Assembly (NCBI GenBank): GCA_022820725.1
Contig: JAJEFA010000007.1
Span: forward strand, 285,215 to 349,214
DNA: 64,000 nt
Reading direction: 5' to 3'
From: Candidatus Binatia bacterium
Lineage (GTDB): Bacteria > Desulfobacterota > Binatia > Bin18
In this document: one piece after another, positions 46,887-55,024 of the stretch
Numbering within the stretch: the stretch's first letter is position 1
Layout of the letters: each line of letters starts with the position of its first letter
Made by a program: the position numbers and the translations under genes
The notes under the pieces: model-generated
The model's database searches: none
Told to the model about the DNA's origin: nothing
What the model saw: only the letters and a program-made list of their open reading frames with translations

Positions 46887-47278
46887 ATACTATATCCCAA
46901 CTTATACGTGACCAGCCCCTTGGCAATCCGCTCTCCGGTCGAGGCTGTGACATCGACCTCAATAAAGACAAGGCTCCGTCCACGCCGTATGACCTGGGCT
47001 TCAGCAATGAGATCAACGGCGTGCGCCGCAGATAAATAGCTGACCGAGAGATCGGCCGTTGCCCCACGGGTGGCGCTCGGGTCGGCCTGCGACCAGGCTG
47101 CAATAACCCCGGCGCTGTCAATCAGGGTCGCAATGACCCCACCATGCACAACGTCGCCAGCGGTTCGCAGTTCAGACCTGAAGGGCAGGCTGAGGCGGCA
47201 AAATTCCGGCGCCACCCTGTCGAGGCGAAAACCTAGTAGCACCTGAAATGGATCGAGCTGAGGCTGGAAGTCGGTCAC
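46883..47278 (-). CDS. PaaI-type hotdog thioesterase, 131 aa
   Basis: A hotdog-fold protein with the active block GDVVHGGVIATLIDSAG, strands ATADLSVSYLSAAHAVDLIA and RSLVFIEVDVTA. PaaI-like thioesterases cleave acyl- or aryl-CoA; the substrate is unknown. Overlaps the site-2 protease and the membrane protein by four bases each. Confidence 0.9.
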   Translation of the reverse strand: MTDFQPQLDPFQVLLGFRLDRVAPEFCRLSLPFRSELRTAGDVVHGGVIATLIDSAGVIAAWSQADPSATRGATADLSVSYLSAAHAVDLIAEAQVIRRGRSLVFIEVDVTASTGERIAKGLVTYKLGYSI

Positions 47279-47748
47279 AACTGCGTCCTGGTCAGACGAT
47301 TGACAACCGGCACCGTCGGTCTCTGCTCCACGCTTCTCTCCTGGAGCGGGTCAATGGCAAAGGGCAGGCGGACCGGCTGATTGAGGGGGGACTCGGTCTC
47401 CTCTTGGTACGAGGGCTCAGGCAAGAGGTCCGACTCCTCAGGACCGTCGTAGGGGAAGAAGGTAACGGCAATCACAATATACAAGATGCACCATAAGGCC
47501 ATAAACGGCGTGCGCTCGGTGAATTTCAGCGGACCGATTTCAATCTCTTTTGTTCCTTGGACCGCACGCAGCAAGAAAATGAGGGGAACGGCGACCAGCG
47601 CAGCCGCCAGAGCCGGATACAGCATAAACGAGGCGGGAGTATACGTTTCACCGGCGTCAATATATGGCTTGAGCCGCAGACCGGACACAATGGCTGCGGA
47701 TAATATAGCCAGGGCGGTCACCAGCATTCCCAGGAGTTCGTTTTTCAT
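47275..47748 (-). CDS. Three-helix membrane protein, unknown, 157 aa
   Basis: ATG 47748 has GGGGAG just upstream and gives a membrane start (LLGMLVTALAILSAAIVSGL). Two more hydrophobic segments follow (SFMLYPALAAALVAVPLIFL and FMALWCILYIVIAVTFF), then a Pro/Glu-rich soluble tail. No family is recognised. The longer frame to 47871 lacks support. It is the first of four overlapping leftward genes; the 127-base gap to engB must hold divergent promoters. Confidence 0.75.
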   Translation of the reverse strand: MKNELLGMLVTALAILSAAIVSGLRLKPYIDAGETYTPASFMLYPALAAALVAVPLIFLLRAVQGTKEIEIGPLKFTERTPFMALWCILYIVIAVTFFPYDGPEESDLLPEPSYQEETESPLNQPVRLPFAIDPLQERSVEQRPTVPVVNRLTRTQL

Positions 47749-47875
47749 ATCTCCCCAAACAAACAATCCAAGCGAGCGGAAGTCAAGGTGGCGCAAATCG
47801 GCTCTGTCGGCTACGCTCCTCTCACATCCGGCGGAGTGTCCCTGTTCAGTCCACGGATGAGCATGAGTCAAGACC

Positions 47876-48478
47876 GTGAAAATTTCTAATGTTGAGTTTG
47901 CCGGCGCTGCGATGCAGCCGGGACGATATCCAAAACTCTCTCAGCCGGAAATCGCCTTTGCCGGACGTTCGAATGTCGGTAAGTCTTCGTTAATCAACCG
48001 ACTCCTGAACCAGAAAATTGCCCGGACGAGCCAGACTCCAGGCCGCACGCGGCAGCTCAATTTTTTTACCATCAACCAAGCCCTGACCTTTGTTGACCTG
48101 CCTGGTTACGGCTATGCCAGAGTTGCCAAGTCTGAGCGGACGGCCTGGCAGCGACTGATTGAAGACTACCTGATACACGCACCAAACCTGTGTGGGGTGG
48201 TCATTATCCTCGATATCCGGCGTGGTCCCGAAGCAGAGGAGGCGGCCCTGGCCGACTTTCTCGCCTATCATGACCGCCCCTTTCTCTTTGTCGCCACCAA
48301 ATGCGACAAGCTCAAGCGCAACCAGCGGGAAAAGCAGCGCCAAATCCTGAGGCGGCAAATCGGTGGTGAGCCCCTGCTTCTTTTTTCCGCTCGGGATGGC
48401 CAGGGCACGGACGCTCTGTGGCAGGCGATGCTTACGCTGACCGCTGCACTCGAGACGAAGAAAATATCAGATGCCTAG
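47876..48478 (+). CDS. engB: Ribosome biogenesis GTPase YsxC/EngB
   Basis: 200 residues. G1 AFAGRSNVGKSSLINRLL, G3 FVDLPGYGYA and G4 TKCDKLKR are standard, with G5 near FSARDGQGTDAL. The GTG at 47876 is the start. It helps assemble the 50S subunit. It overlaps the glycosyltransferase by eight bases. Confidence 0.96.
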   Translation: MKISNVEFAGAAMQPGRYPKLSQPEIAFAGRSNVGKSSLINRLLNQKIARTSQTPGRTRQLNFFTINQALTFVDLPGYGYARVAKSERTAWQRLIEDYLIHAPNLCGVVIILDIRRGPEAEEAALADFLAYHDRPFLFVATKCDKLKRNQREKQRQILRRQIGGEPLLLFSARDGQGTDALWQAMLTLTAALETKKISDA

Positions 48479-49355
48479 CGTTTCGACTATCATACCGACC
48501 TATAATCGCCCCGCCTTTCTGCGTGAGGCGCTGGCCTCCGTTCTGGCTCAGACGTATCGGGATAATGAAATTCTTGTTGTAGATGACGGCTCAACGAACG
48601 CGACCCGGTACGCAACCCGACAGATCGTCGAAGAGTATACTCGTGCACAGACCCGTCCCATACGCTACCTCTATCAGCCCCATCAGGGCGTCTCAGCCGC
48701 ACGCAATCGGGGGGTGGACGCCAGTCGGGGCGAATTCCTCGCCTTTCTCGATTCCGACGACGTCTGGCAGCCCGAGAAATTAGCTCACCAGGTCGCTTTT
48801 TTTGAGGCGCTGCCGACCGCACAGATTTGTCAGACCCAGGAAACCTGGATTCGGTATGGAGTTCGGGTCAACCCACGCAAGAAACATCGAAAACCCCATG
48901 GTGATATTTTTGTCCAGAGCCTCGCCGACTGTCTGGTCAGTCCCTCGGCTGTGATGCTGCGTCGGGAATTGTTTGAGCGAATGGGAGGTTTTGATGAGCA
49001 GCTCCCGGCCTGTGAAGATTATGACCTGTGGCTGCGCATCAGCGTACGAGAGCCAGTCTACCTGATTGATACGCCTCTGGTCCTGAAACGCGGCGGTCAC
49101 GCCGATCAATTATCCCGCCAGTTCTGGGGAATGGATCGGTTTCGGCTTGTCGCGCTCCGTAAACTGCTCGACTCGGGCCGACTCTCTCTCCAGCAACGTC
49201 AGGCCACACTGTCCATGCTCCACAAGAAGTGTAGAATCCTGGCCAATGGAGCGCGCAAACGTGGCAAATCGGCGGAACCCTACCGGGCCCTGATGGCGCG
49301 CTATCCCTGCGCGCAAAGCGTCGATACACAGGAGTCGTATGGCAACACAGAATGA
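48471..49355 (+). CDS. Family 2 glycosyltransferase
   Basis: 294 residues. The GT-A start PSVSTIIPTYNRPAFLREAL, EILVVDDGSTN, GVSAARNRGVDASRGE and the DxD in FLAFLDSDDVWQ are clear. GGFDEQLPACEDYDLWLRIS closes the catalytic domain. Acts on an unknown sugar acceptor, probably in surface glycan or lipid. Overlaps engB and the next gene. Confidence 0.93.
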   Translation: MPSVSTIIPTYNRPAFLREALASVLAQTYRDNEILVVDDGSTNATRYATRQIVEEYTRAQTRPIRYLYQPHQGVSAARNRGVDASRGEFLAFLDSDDVWQPEKLAHQVAFFEALPTAQICQTQETWIRYGVRVNPRKKHRKPHGDIFVQSLADCLVSPSAVMLRRELFERMGGFDEQLPACEDYDLWLRISVREPVYLIDTPLVLKRGGHADQLSRQFWGMDRFRLVALRKLLDSGRLSLQQRQATLSMLHKKCRILANGARKRGKSAEPYRALMARYPCAQSVDTQESYGNTE

Positions 49356-49887
49356 GCAGGGGCAAGCGCAACGGATAGCGGCCTATGCCCAGCGCAAGCA
49401 CTTGAGTGGCACAACGCTGGCACGCTGGCAGGCATGGCCGACGACCGACCAGGCTGCGCTGTTCTCCTTACTGCAAGACCTCCAATGCGGTGAGAATCAT
49501 CTCAAAGACTTGCTCGATTGGTTCGAGGAGATTGCTGCGCGTGATGAGCAGACTGTCGCGACCATTCTCGAACGACGGGAGCTCCGCAGCGCACAGGCAA
49601 CACCGGGGTCACGTCACGACAAACTCAAAGCGGTCAAGACAGTACTGCGCAAGATACGCTACCCGCGTCTGACCCGGTTAGAGGAAAACATCCACCAGGT
49701 GGTGAAAGCCCTCGACTTAGGCAGGACAGGACGGCTATCTTTCCCGTCAGACTTTGAAGGCGATGAGGTCACGGTCACCCTAACAGTCCGTAATGTTCAC
49801 GAGCTTCAGAACGCCCTTTCCCAGCTTCAGCAGCGGCTCGATGATGGCCGCTTTCAGCGCGTGTTTGACACTCTGGATGAGGTGTAA
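49339..49887 (+). CDS. Unknown helical protein, 182 aa, next to SPL-family gene
   Basis: MATQNEQGQAQRIAAYAQRK opens a mostly helical, charged protein. The middle (LKDLLDWFEEIAARDEQTVA) looks coiled-coil. A beta part near the end (SFPSDFEGDEVTVTLTVRNV) and a last helix (LQNALSQLQQRLDDGRFQRV) follow. No family is recognised. The start overlaps the glycosyltransferase by 17 bases, and the SPL-family gene follows after 23 bases. The fixed spacing suggests it works with that protein. Confidence 0.75.
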   Translation: MATQNEQGQAQRIAAYAQRKHLSGTTLARWQAWPTTDQAALFSLLQDLQCGENHLKDLLDWFEEIAARDEQTVATILERRELRSAQATPGSRHDKLKAVKTVLRKIRYPRLTRLEENIHQVVKALDLGRTGRLSFPSDFEGDEVTVTLTVRNVHELQNALSQLQQRLDDGRFQRVFDTLDEV

Positions 49888-49910
49888 GTCCTGCGGCATA
49901 ATAGACGGCG

Positions 49911-51026
49911 ATGTACCGACCGACTGAAATCCTTATCGAACGCGGCGAGGAAGACGCGCCGGTCGTTCAGCGGGCTCTCATTAAGCTACCTGAGCTGCCT
50001 GTCCGCATTGTTGAAAAAGACTGGGAGCAAAAGGAAGCGTGGTCCGCGGGCAAAGACCCGTTCGGTGCTGGCAAGCGTCGGCTGTTCTTTACCCGCCAAC
50101 GCGCCCGTTTTCTCGAACATTGTCCGGCCGGAACCCCTGGGCTGGTGTGCTGTAACTATCTGATCGTCAGTCTGATCTCCAACTGCCCAATGGATTGCAG
50201 CTATTGCTTTTTACAGGAATATCTCGCCAATAACCCCGCACTCAAAGTCTTCACCAATAGTGACGATCTGCTGGACGAGATCGCTCAGGTCGTCGATCGT
50301 CAGCCGTGGAGACAATTTCGGATTGGGACCGGTGAACTGTCCGACAGCTTAGCCTTGGATGCCCTGGTCGGTTTCTCAGCAGACCTGGTGCCCTTCTTCG
50401 CCGCTCGGAAGAATGTTCTGCTCGAACTCAAAACGAAAAGCGACTGTATTGATAATTTGCTTACGCTCGAGTCACACGGACGCGTCGTGGTGTCGTGGAG
50501 CCTGACACCACCGGCTATTGCGGACACGGAAGAGTACGGCACAGCGTCGTTTGCCAAACGCCTCCGGGCCGCCCGGCGCGTCCAGCAGGCTGGCTATAAA
50601 ATCGGTTTTCACTTTGATCCGCTCATCGAGTATCCCAACTGGGAGGCGGATTACCAGCAGACGCTGGAACAGGTCTTTACGACCGTTGACCCGCGTGGAG
50701 TAGCCTGGGTCAGTTTCGGCAGCCTCCGCCTCACCCCGTCCCTACGAAAAGTCATCCGTCAACGCTTCCCGCAGACCCCTCTCTTATCTGGCGAGCAGGT
50801 CTTATGCGATGATGGGAAATGGCGCACCTTTCAGGCCTTGCGCGTCAAGATGTACCGCAGCCTTATCTCCCAACTGAACAGCCTGGCTCCCACGATTCCG
50901 GTGTATATGTGTATGGAAACTGCCCCGGTGTGGCAAAAAGTCTTCGGTCGCGCTCCAGGCTGTGACAAGGATGTTGCTCGGTCGCTGACGAAGCCGAATC
51001 TGAGCCACGGGAGCCCACCTCAATAG
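49911..51026 (+). CDS. Spore-photoproduct-lyase-family radical SAM protein
   Basis: 371 residues. The radical SAM cluster is SNCPMDCSYCFLQEYL (CxxxCxxC). RQRARFLEHCPAGTPGLVCC before it and RIGTGELSDSLALDAL after it match the SplB family. In spore formers it repairs thymine dimers; here no other spore gene is visible, so a related DNA or RNA repair role is possible. Its partner may be the unknown 182-aa protein upstream. Confidence 0.85.
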   Translation: MYRPTEILIERGEEDAPVVQRALIKLPELPVRIVEKDWEQKEAWSAGKDPFGAGKRRLFFTRQRARFLEHCPAGTPGLVCCNYLIVSLISNCPMDCSYCFLQEYLANNPALKVFTNSDDLLDEIAQVVDRQPWRQFRIGTGELSDSLALDALVGFSADLVPFFAARKNVLLELKTKSDCIDNLLTLESHGRVVVSWSLTPPAIADTEEYGTASFAKRLRAARRVQQAGYKIGFHFDPLIEYPNWEADYQQTLEQVFTTVDPRGVAWVSFGSLRLTPSLRKVIRQRFPQTPLLSGEQVLCDDGKWRTFQALRVKMYRSLISQLNSLAPTIPVYMCMETAPVWQKVFGRAPGCDKDVARSLTKPNLSHGSPPQ

Positions 51027-51107
51027 GGCAGGCGTGCAGAGCAATTGACATCCTGGGAGGCGCTCTGGTAGCTGTCAGAGAACTTCTTTACCGACCGGGG
51101 AGGCAGT

Positions 51108-51587
51108 ATGGCAATTGATGGACGAGAATTACGTAACGCAATGGGGCTGTTTGCAACCGGGGTCACCATCATCACCACGAAAGATGCCACGGGAAAGCCG
51201 TTTGGCCTGACTGCCAATGCGTTTAGTTCACTGTCTCTGGACCCACCACTGCTTTTAATCTGTGTGGATAAAGGCGTAGACTGCTACGACTGTTTTGAGG
51301 AATCCAAGGTCTTTGCCGTCAATTTCCTGAGTCTGGCGCAAGAAGAGCTGTCCACCCGTTTTGCAACAAAAGGAATTGAGAAATTTGCGGGCTTATCCTA
51401 CAGCCTCGGGGAACTCGGGGTTGCCCTGCTTGATGGAGCGCTCGCGCATTTTGAATGTAGCGTCGCCCACGCCTACGAAGGTGGGGATCATACAATTTAT
51501 GTTGGAGAGATTCAGCGGCTCGTGACCGCACCAGGCGACCCGCTCCTCTTTTATCAGGGGAAATATCGTTCCCTGGCTCCGCAGTAA
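51108..51587 (+). CDS. Flavin reductase-like FMN-binding protein
   Basis: 159 residues. LRNAMGLFATGVTIITTKDA, GLTANAFSSLSLDPPLLLIC and YVGEIQRL place it in the flavin reductase (DIM6/NTAB) family, which supplies reduced FMN to oxygenases. The partner oxygenase is not next to it. GGGGAGG is a few bases before the ATG. Confidence 0.92.
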   Translation: MAIDGRELRNAMGLFATGVTIITTKDATGKPFGLTANAFSSLSLDPPLLLICVDKGVDCYDCFEESKVFAVNFLSLAQEELSTRFATKGIEKFAGLSYSLGELGVALLDGALAHFECSVAHAYEGGDHTIYVGEIQRLVTAPGDPLLFYQGKYRSLAPQ

Positions 51588-51604
51588 TCCCCTCTGCGGT
51601 CGTC

Positions 51605-51629
51605 CGCTCAACGAGCATCTCGTTGGGCG
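51605..51629. terminator. Bidirectional hairpin between convergent genes
   Basis: CGCTCAACGAG, loop CAT, CTCGTTGGGCG: 11 bp with one G-U. It lies in the 53 bases between the flavin reductase and gpmA stops, so it may end both transcripts. Confidence 0.7.
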
Positions 51630-51640
51630 CTGCGGCGTCG

Positions 51641-52252
51641 TTACAAAATCTCTTTTGACTGGACGTTTCCCTCGGCGTCAATATCGTACACTACCGGGAC
51701 ACCGGTTCCCAGCTCAAGGCTGAGGACTGCCTCTCGGCTCAACTGGTCGAGATGCATGATGATCGAACGCAGGCTATTGCCATGCGCTGCAATCAACACA
51801 TGCTGTCCGGCTTGGACCGTTGGGAGAATCCGGTCTTTCAGATAGGGTAGAGTCCGCGCGGCCGTGTTTTCCAGGCTTTCTCCGCCCGGTGGAGCAATAT
51901 CATAGCTCCGGCGCCAGAGTCGCACCTGCTCATCGCCAAACTTCTTGGCCGTTTCGGCTTTATTGAGTCCCTGCAGGTCGCCGTAATGGCGTTCGTTGAG
52001 TGCCTGGTCCTGTTCGACGGGAAGAGACGGTTGGCCGAGTACCTCCAAGACCAATTCGAGCGTTCGGATGGCACGCTGAAGCACTGAGGTAAAAGTGGTA
52101 TCAAATTGCAAGCCAGCAGCCTTGATCTTTTCTCCAGCCTGCCGGGCCTCTTCCTCACCTTTTTCCGTCAGGGCAACGTCAACCCAGCCGGTAAAGCGGT
52201 TTTCCAGATTCCATTGTGATTGGCCATGTCGAAGGAGTACGAGATATGCCAT
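51641..52252 (-). CDS. gpmA: 2,3-bisphosphoglycerate-dependent phosphoglycerate mutase
   Basis: 203 residues. LVLLRHGQSQWNLENRFTGW is the diagnostic start with catalytic His. NERHYGDLQGLNKAETAKKF and the second His in AAHGNSLRSIIMHL follow. This is the short form of GpmA, about 45 residues shorter than in E. coli, with the middle part trimmed (PPGGESLENTAARTLPYL). Glycolytic role is likely. The 161 bases before the next leftward gene hold nothing I can name. Confidence 0.94.
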   Translation of the reverse strand: MAYLVLLRHGQSQWNLENRFTGWVDVALTEKGEEEARQAGEKIKAAGLQFDTTFTSVLQRAIRTLELVLEVLGQPSLPVEQDQALNERHYGDLQGLNKAETAKKFGDEQVRLWRRSYDIAPPGGESLENTAARTLPYLKDRILPTVQAGQHVLIAAHGNSLRSIIMHLDQLSREAVLSLELGTGVPVVYDIDAEGNVQSKEIL

Positions 52253-52413
52253 CTATTCTCCGAGTTTCTCCAGCGTCTTCAGACCAGATCGAGGATGCAG
52301 TCTTTCCGCTCGCCATACCAGTCCGGCCATCTCCGGGCAAGCGGGGCGGAGTGCTGAATATGGGCAGCAGCAATTCACGGCCTGACAGCAGTCCTGGACG
52401 AGCAGAGTCAATC

Positions 52414-55008
52414 CTAACCTGCGAGCCGACGAATAACGAGTTCCATAAGATAGAGGGCCATGGCAAGGGGGATGAGGTACGGCCAAAGCGGCAGTTGCTC
52501 GGCTGGTCCAAGCGGCGGGCTGAGGGTTGCCAACTCAGGGTTCAGTGCGCCGCCCGTTGCCTCGGCTAGCATTTCAAAGAGGCGGAGATTGGGCTGGGGC
52601 TGAGGAGCTTCACGCGGCCGGAGACGGGGCAGCGTGTAGCCGAGCGGGCCAAACCGCTCCCCGCTGGGAAGGGTTCCCTCAAGGCTGTAGTCGCCTGACA
52701 CGCGGGTGTCGTACTTCCCTTGATAATGGCCGGGCGCCAAGTGTTCAAAAAGCAGGCGAGTGGTCGTCCCATCCGGTGCCGTGAGTGTTGCCGTGAGCGT
52801 TGCGTCGGCTTGGGCTGACCCTTTCGTTCCATAGAAAAAAGCTTCAACCAGCAACCCTGTCTCGTTGTGCCCGACCTCGATGGAAAATGGAGAGGCGTGC
52901 TGTCCATTGCGTCCGTCTCCCTCCTCTCGGGCAAAACTCCAGCGGACGGTTTGATTCCAGAACTGGCTGTAGCGGTCCCAGCCCACCCACGGCTCCGACC
53001 ATCGTCCATTTGCATCCGAGGTGAACGCCGCTGCTCTGCCCTGGCCATAGGACCAGGAGGCTAAAAGGGGAAGCTGCTTGTCTGTATCCCGGACCGATAA
53101 GTCTGCCCGTGCCCCCTTTTTCAGTCTGGTTTGCACATAGCCTTTCACTGCCGGCAGTCGCTGCTGAGCCAAGCCCTTAAGCAGAGGGGAGCGCGGGTTC
53201 GGAATGGGGCGCAGGAGCCGCTCAACCATAGTCTTTTCTTCCGGTTTCTCTTCCAATTCGTCAAGGAAGAGGTCGGGTAAGGTCGACGGGTCGGTGGTGT
53301 GATAGAATGCTCCTCCCCCATAGTCTGCCAGACGAGATAACAGACGCAGGTTTGCCTGCTTACCTACGGCAATGGTTGAAATCGTGATCTTGAGTTCGTT
53401 GCGCAGCACTGAGGCAAGGTCCAGATAATCGCTTCCGCTGCCGCCAGTCTCACCGTCGGTCAGCAGCACAATATGTTTGCGGGTGGCATGCTGACGTTCC
53501 AACTGGCGTCTGGCCTCTTGCAGGGCGGGCAGCAGAAACGTGCCGCCGGACGGCTTTAAGCGGTCAATCCGATCATCAAGCTGGGCGCGCGTTTTACCCA
53601 AATAGTCGAGTGGGGCCACCACAAACGGGGTCTTATCAAAACCGATGATCCCAAACAGGTCGGTATCGGTCAGATTCCGGGCAACCGCCCGGGCGCCCAA
53701 TTTCGCGTACAACAGTTTCCGCTGTTTCCGCATACTGCCGGATTTATCAATGATCAGCAGCATGGCCGTCCGCCGTTCCTCTTTTTGGGGGGGGACGAGC
53801 CGTACGGGAAGGGCTTGCTCAATTGCCGTGCCAGCGTAGTGGCCCAGACCGAGGCTGCTTTCCCCTCCAACCATAATCAGACCACCACCATTTTTGACAT
53901 AGGCATCCATCCCGCGCGCAAAGGCCGCAGGGAGTTGCTGGTGAGCAATATTATTGAGGATCACCGTAGTAAAGGTGTTGAGCGCGGGTACGGAGGCGGG
54001 CTGAGTATGCGGGGCAAGGGCCGTCACGGCGAGTCCACGACTGCTTAAAGCCTGTTCGAGATAGCGATTGTCACGCGGCGTTGCACTGAGCAACAAGACA
54101 CTCGGCCGCGGCGCAACCCGCACCCACGCGGTTGCCTGGTTGTCGTAAGGAATGGCGTCGGGTGCCTCAGCATGCGGGACGAAATTTGCGTGCAGGGGAA
54201 TGAGACCACTGCCGGATAACCGCAGCGAATGGGTGAGGAGAGAAGCTCCTGGGCGGAGTTCAGTTTCCTGCTGCCACACGACCGTATCACGCTCGCGTAC
54301 CGTCAGCTCGCCCCGGACAGGTTGCAGGGCGGTATTCTCCAGCGCAATCGTAATCTCAATATCGTCTCCGCCCGAGGTGGACTGCGGTGCACTAAAACGC
54401 TGGAGGGTGATATTGGGTGCGCGTTCTTCCGACGGCGGGGGCAGTGGGTAGAGGCGGAGCCCCTGCTTTGCCAGCGCGGGGAACAGGGCTGTCACCGTTC
54501 CCTGCGTTTCCCAGCCATCGCTCAAGACATAGACCGGTCGGGGCTGGGGTTCTTCCAAAAGCTGACTCAGGGCAGCCTCAATATTGGTCTCTTCAGGCTG
54601 TACGCCTTCCGGCGGACTGACCAAAAGAGAAGGAACATCCTGCCAAGCTAACCGCTGATTACTCCCCCCAAAGAGCACCACCGGAGTATCTGGAGTGGGC
54701 CGTATCTGATCCGTAATCGTCCGTTGTATCCACTGCCGTTGAGAGACGGTCATGCTGTCTGAAACGTCGATGGCCAGGATGGGGGGAACAGATTGTTGGA
54801 TACCTTGGGTAGAGGGACCTGCGGCCGCGAGGATGAGCACACTCAGGAAAAGCCCGCGAAGCACAAGACTCGGCAACGAAGGACGCTGACGGAAAGCAAA
54901 ACATTGCAATAAGAGAAAGAAGGGGATTGCAATAAGACCGTACAGCAGAGCCGGCTGGCTCCAGCCCAGTGGCGACAGGAGATCGGTCAGTAGCGTCAGG
55001 CCTTCCAT
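52414..55008 (-). CDS. Membrane protein with two von Willebrand A domains, about 864 aa
   Basis: N-terminal membrane segments (LLYGLIAIPFFLLLQCF; LVLRGLFLSVLILAAAG) precede a first VWA (AIDVSDSMTVSQ, a DxSxS MIDAS). A GATase-like middle part (KNGGGLIMVGGESSLGLGHY) and a second VWA follow (LLIIDKSGSMRKQ, DxSGS). A last membrane helix (LPYLIPLAM region) closes it. Start at 55008 avoids overlap with the upstream gene. It belongs with the BatA-like and DUF58 genes and probably assembles a periplasmic or membrane complex. Confidence 0.85.
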   Translation of the reverse strand: MEGLTLLTDLLSPLGWSQPALLYGLIAIPFFLLLQCFAFRQRPSLPSLVLRGLFLSVLILAAAGPSTQGIQQSVPPILAIDVSDSMTVSQRQWIQRTITDQIRPTPDTPVVLFGGSNQRLAWQDVPSLLVSPPEGVQPEETNIEAALSQLLEEPQPRPVYVLSDGWETQGTVTALFPALAKQGLRLYPLPPPSEERAPNITLQRFSAPQSTSGGDDIEITIALENTALQPVRGELTVRERDTVVWQQETELRPGASLLTHSLRLSGSGLIPLHANFVPHAEAPDAIPYDNQATAWVRVAPRPSVLLLSATPRDNRYLEQALSSRGLAVTALAPHTQPASVPALNTFTTVILNNIAHQQLPAAFARGMDAYVKNGGGLIMVGGESSLGLGHYAGTAIEQALPVRLVPPQKEERRTAMLLIIDKSGSMRKQRKLLYAKLGARAVARNLTDTDLFGIIGFDKTPFVVAPLDYLGKTRAQLDDRIDRLKPSGGTFLLPALQEARRQLERQHATRKHIVLLTDGETGGSGSDYLDLASVLRNELKITISTIAVGKQANLRLLSRLADYGGGAFYHTTDPSTLPDLFLDELEEKPEEKTMVERLLRPIPNPRSPLLKGLAQQRLPAVKGYVQTRLKKGARADLSVRDTDKQLPLLASWSYGQGRAAAFTSDANGRWSEPWVGWDRYSQFWNQTVRWSFAREEGDGRNGQHASPFSIEVGHNETGLLVEAFFYGTKGSAQADATLTATLTAPDGTTTRLLFEHLAPGHYQGKYDTRVSGDYSLEGTLPSGERFGPLGYTLPRLRPREAPQPQPNLRLFEMLAEATGGALNPELATLSPPLGPAEQLPLWPYLIPLAMALYLMELVIRRLAG

Positions 55009-55024
55009 ATTCACAACAACATGC

